From the NCBI GenBank assembly GCA_033980235.1, contig CM067069.1, positions 1,918,755-1,982,754 on the forward strand: DNA of 64,000 bases, read 5' to 3'. The notes under the pieces are model-generated. The model ran no database searches and had not been told where the DNA came from. It was given only the letters and a program-made list of their open reading frames with translations. Source of the DNA: Diadema setosum. Its lineage: Eukaryota > Echinodermata > Echinoidea > Diadematoida > Diadematidae. A program made the translations under genes and the position numbers. This document shows, piece after piece, positions 53,601 through 59,600 of this stretch (positions are counted from its first letter, which is position 1; each line of letters starts with the position of its first letter).

Positions 53601-56600
53601 TGGCAATTAACCTTTGTAAATTTCTCACTGAGTTTGGGCAGATTTAATAAACTTAAACAGTTGCATATAATCTTTCCAGTAGGAAATTTGCAGCAAGATT
53701 CAGAGTTGCCAATTTGGTGATGATGAGTTGTTAAACTCCTCCAAGAATTTATGAGTTCTACAGTTAACACAATCTCCCGATGTCAGTTGATTCTCCAAAT
53801 TCTTCAAAATCTTTGAATGTCCCGTGTAGGAATGGAGAATGCTTCCACAGGAACATGAAAGGCAAGGGCTGGTTGAGTGACATGGATGCCTCCAAAATTG
53901 TCGTCTCTTTTCCCCTACCCGCTGGCTACGATGTCCCCGAAGTCGGTAAGAAGATGTCAAATCCCTATAACCCAATGTCTGTCCATAACGACAGCCTCAA
54001 ACACTTTTAACCTACTACCTTTACACAGCTTAAATGAATACATCCACTTGAAGAAGATTAAGATTGCTGAAGATGACATTTGTTGTAGAACTCCCTCTTA
54101 ACCACTGTAACTCTATGTTAGTCTCCACCTAGGTGTATATTGTGCAAAATTTCAGAAATCATGTGATGATTTTTCACTTTTAGTTCTCTGAACCCATCCA
54201 ACAAAGTGATGGACTTTTATTTTTGTCATAGGGATTGCAGTAGTGTATTATTTCCAAAAATGATACAATGTATGTGTATATTTGTATTTCTACTATCACC
54301 GAACACTAATTCTTAACAAAATATTTGTGTCAGATTTGAAATAAATGATGACACAGAATTTTGATGTGCATTGCCAGAACAAGGCATGTATGTACCTTTG
54401 CAGGGTGCTTTTGTGATACAAGAAAATATATTAGAAAATCTTCATTGTGAAATATTTTTCATTTAAACTTTTTCCCAAGTTTGTTGACGCTTTGTCATTA
54501 GAACACAGCATTTTGGCTACTAGTAATACCACAATGTGACTATCTATAGATGTTACATTGCTATACACACACACCAAAGTATCAGTTTGTTGTTGTACTA
54601 CAGCTGTAAGCTACTTTTGTATGCCGGATACGTAATTGATTTCTCGATCACCTCACTTGAGTCTTGACTCAATCACTCATCGCTTTCAATATCCAACCTT
54701 CATGTCCTATACAAGTTAACTACTGGATCCTTGATACGGACTACGACAACTACGCCATCACGTACACCTGCCACAGACTGTACGAGGATGGGTCATGTGA
54801 CCCCAGCTCCCAGGGGCTGTGGATTCTGGGAAGGCAGCAGGAGATCGACGCCCAGGTCTGGCCTCGCATCAAGGAGGTGGTGGAGGGTGCCTGCGTGAGT
54901 TTCTCGGGCATCATTCCCAGTTCAGGTAAGAATCATTGTGGCATGATGTTTGCTCCTGCGACAATCGCTCCCGTCTTATTTTCTCCAAGGACTTAGGGTT
55001 AGTGTTGGGGTTGTGATGGGGTTTTAGGTTTAGTTTGATGTGAGGATAAGGATTAGGGTTAGTGATATCTTTGTGGGTAGGGTTTATGTTTGGCTTATCA
55101 CACAGATATTCCATGGGAGCAATTTTTGCTGGAGCAAATGTCATGGAACCAAGAATCACACACAAATAATCCACACACATCTATGCATGCTCACCTTTTA
55201 TCTCTTTTGTTACTGCTCTCTCAAAATTGCATTGTTGTTGCTCGTAATGGTCTCTATGGCTGTGAGGGGTTTCAATCACTTGTGAAGACTTGTCACATTG
55301 CTGTGAGCCATTTTCAAATTTTCCACCCTGCCCACATGAATTGCCCAGATTCTAAAACTGGCCATCGTTACTGTGATCAAGTTTGTCTGCACTGGGGCAA
55401 TGAGGAAAAAGAATTGGCCATTAATTGTGATTGCTGCTAACCAAATTTGTGAAATTACACAGAGATTATTTGCTGTTTTGTTCCTCTGCACAACGTCATT
55501 ACATCAAATCAAAACTTTTGTCAGTTTTGGGAGGTCTTGTGTGTGAATTCATTGTTCTAATCAGATCCGCATACATCTTGTCACTACTTGATAGATAAAA
55601 TTGATTGTAGCCAAGCAAGCTTTCTATGCAAAATAACAAGAAAGTGTACAATCTGCCACAGAGTGCAGTAAAGATCTCAAACGTCCAACATCTAACATTT
55701 AATTGACTGAACATTGCATTTCTTACCAAATGGAGATGTGAGATAGAACCCTCCCCCCCCAAAAAAAAAAAAAAAAAAAAAATTGGAAAGAGTGGAAAAT
55801 CAGAGATTCTCACTGCAAAACAGATATTTCCAGACAAACACACAGTTATACCTCAACCCTGTGGCTACTCAAACCTGGTAGGCTGTGTGCAAAGTATGCA
55901 AAGATTTAAGTTTGTGGTGGGAAACTAATTAATTCAGGGCTTTCAAAGAAAAGAGACTCAAACTCTAATGATTATTTGTCAGTGGAAGAACCTCTCATAA
56001 TTGTTTTATTGAGAGAGAGTTTCTTGTGCAGTACTCATTATATGATTGATTCTACCTCCTGTAATATGACTGTCACTTAGCTACAGATTCAATGTCCTTT
56101 GACACCTTTTACATCAAGCTGTGGTTTAGTTAGGTCTCTCACAACCTTTGATAAATAAACATGTGGCGATTTTGTAAATGATATGTGCACATTTCCCTAC
56201 ATCTACTATGTAATCATTGTCTTTATGTGAATGTTTGTGGAAATATATTGAAATTGAAACTGAAACCTCCTTTACTCTCATATCTGTATACCTTGTTTCA
56301 GGAATCTTCAAATGATTGTGTGCCCCCTCCCCAGCCCCCCACAAAAAAAAAAAAAAAAAGAAGAAGAAGAAGAAGAAGATTGAAACACTTTTCAAGAAGA
56401 GAGTTCCAATGTGTGAATTAATTGTCACATGTCAAGTAGTGGCCAGAGAAGATGAACTCTTAGATTGTGCGATGGAGAATCAAGTTTGAATTATATCTGA
56501 GATTGATTAAAGTTCATTGTTTTTTGTATTAGATCCCTGCCCAGGATACACTGTGAGAGACAGGGGTAAGTATGGATGGGATTTATCTTGTCTTGACACA

Positions 56601-59600
56601 TCAGGATTATATTGTATTTAGTTCTACTGATAATAAACAGTGAGATATTCTTTTTCTTTTTGCAGAGTGCCAAGAAATTCACACAAAAAAGTTGACAATC
56701 TTTATGAAATATTGACCAATAAGTGAAGATATGTAACAGTAAGTCTAGCTGTGTTGATATTCATAAGTCAGTTGTTATAATCAACAATACCCTCTGATAG
56801 AATGAAGACAAATCTTAAGACCTTGTATAGAATACTTCATCAAAACTGTGAATATAATGTGTATGAACTGCTGATTCTGAAGTAGAAATGAACATAGTTT
56901 TGCTTTTAAGATATATACATGTTGGCCTTGTGATGGATAGTTTGGCAGATGTAGATATACAAGTATATCATGGATAAATGTAAAGATTGATAGATGGTTA
57001 TAAACAGGAGTATGTATTTGTATATGGTGTTGCAGTCATAATCATAATGATATAACCATTTAACGACATTTCTGGTTGATTTGTTGGTTTATCTATATGT
57101 TATGTTCATAACGTTCATTGTAACCGTCATGGAAACAAGTAATTCTGATCGAGAGATGTGTTTGTATTATTGTACAAAGGTCAATGGAAGCAAAATTTCT
57201 ATGTATTAGCCTAGATCAGTAAAGATGAATCTGAATCAGAATCTGAATTTATCTGCCTCATTTTCTCCTCTCCTCCTAGCTGACCCAAGACCCTGTGCCA
57301 CCACTGAGTTTGGTTGCTGTTTGCTGAATGACGACCCTGCAGCTGACAGCAGCTACTCTAACTGCCCCCGTAAGTACACTACTGTATATGCCACTTATTT
57401 AGCAAGTCTAAATTTTTGTGAATCGGGACTTTCAGACAATTTCGTGATTGGTTAAATTCGCGATGGTGGAGTACTATACGGAATGGAGAAATGTATACGT
57501 TTGTGCACATTCATATCAGGATCAGTCAGTATTTTCGCTTGTCTTTAATTTTGCAAATAGCACCCGACTCGTGAAATACGCGAAAATAAAAACCTTGAAA
57601 AATATTCGCCGTATACAGTATCGTAGGAAGGATGTGAAATCAATGATTAGGAAGAGTCAAAATACAAATTGCTACTTGACATTATGTGTGCCTACAATCA
57701 GTAACGTCCTCCAAGACTGTAGCATCATTACAGCTCCATTCATTTTCCTCTCTCTTCTGTCCCATTCTTCCTAGGTGTTCCACCCCCTGTTGCAGGTAGA
57801 AATGTGCCGGAAGCCCCCGTCACTGTTGTTGAGGGTGGTGGAGGTAGGTGAAATCACTTGGTTTACAAGCTATTCACCACTTTGATACTAGTATCAGATT
57901 CTTTGAAGTGCCTTGAAAATATGTCATATTCATGTAGTCCCTTTGTACAATGCAAGTGGCTGGGCAGATGAATTTTTGTCAAGAGCAGTTAGCCATTGTA
58001 GATATTTACTGCTGCACATTCAAGAAAAAAATCATGTTGGGTGTTGCACAATGCCAAATAAATTGTATATTGACTAGCTCATTTTGTTGTATTAGAGTCC
58101 TTGATAAAACCAGGGAGGTGTAAGAAAAGGAGAGACAACTCGTTCGTAATTCATGCAAACACATGTTTGGTTTCAAAGCGTTACAATGGGATGTCTAGCA
58201 TTCCACTATACGCTTTTAAGTCATGCTCTGCACCGCTCTAGTTGCAAGGCGAAGTTCGGAGACGAAGAACGCATTTCACCTTTCGTTGAATTACAAGCTT
58301 TATTCCCCCATAAAATTTTTAATGAAATACTCGAATTGATTGAGAGTAGTTTAGGAAAGAATTCAATATTATAAACATGTATTTCTAGTTTCTTCGTAAT
58401 GCGCAAATCGAAATGAAATGAAAATTAGGCCCTCTTAAAAACCTCATATTTTTCTATAATGCGCTTATTTCCGCATGTTAGTTCTCTATCCTTTAATCTG
58501 GGATATTTTGATCCTTCAAATAAAGTACTCCGCTAAAGCGTGCACCAGCGTGCTTTTAAACTATTTGCTGTTAAAATTGTCAGTTTTACACTGCATTTTG
58601 ATTCGCTGCTCCAATTCAAGGTACACAAATTCATTGTTGCCATCACATTGAAAGAGAGAGAGAGCGAAATGCAGTAGGGGCAAGTATTTCTAGATGCGAG
58701 AACGCTAGTCCCGATTATTGATGCTCTCTTTTGTCAAAGCACCTGATTTCCACCTGTAGTTAAGCGCATAACTTCTCGGCGGTGCCGCGCATCCTTCAAA
58801 GGAGAGCAGGAGTTGTCTCTCCTTTTCTTACACCTCCCTGATAAAACGAGAGAACCACTGAACTTGCATTTAGGGAAAAGTTTCTAATTCTAATCTAATT
58901 TTGATCTAAGTCAAATGAAATGCAGCTGTTTTCATGTTGCACTTTCTGGAATGCCAGATGCAATGTAACCAAAGCATCTGAGTTTTTTTTTTTTTTTTTT
59001 TTTTCGCTCTCCATGTTTGTTGATATAATAACTCTAGAATATCATATCAGAGGATGGTACAAAACATGAAAAAGATACAATCATGTAGTAGATCTACCAG
59101 TGAAAGATGCCATCTGTTGATCCTCAAACCAAGTTAGAAATCACAGAGAACTGGTTTTCTCCATTTTAAACTGTCAAATGTCGACCAAATGTGAGGTGAA
59201 GGGTTTAGTCCAAGGTGCATTTGCACGTGCATAAGACCTTTAGAATAGTGTGTCAGGTGATATTTCCATCTCAATGTTATTCCCTCAATCTGGTGGATCA
59301 GCTTCCAGGACCTGTGACCAGCGCATCACGTGTAAGATGTTCTGCCGCTTCGGCTTCGCTCGTGATGAGGACAACTGCGAGATCTGTTTGTGTGCCCGCG
59401 AACCGCGAGGTGAGCTTTGTCGTTTCACCCTCCGTATCAGTCGCACCATCACTACTTACAAATTTTCCCAGACCTGTAGAGTGTCTGTCTCGCAAGAGAG
59501 GATTTTTGCTTGCTCACAGCTGGACATGCCAAGACTACAAAGCCAAGTCAAACCTACAATTGCTGGGAGTGTCTGATTAAACATTCCAGTGACACAGCAC

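Noticed and set aside
59215..59580. Overlapping frame across the antistasin exon
   Set aside because: Wrong frame; the antistasin cysteine pattern and both splice phases fit only the frame used in exon 33.
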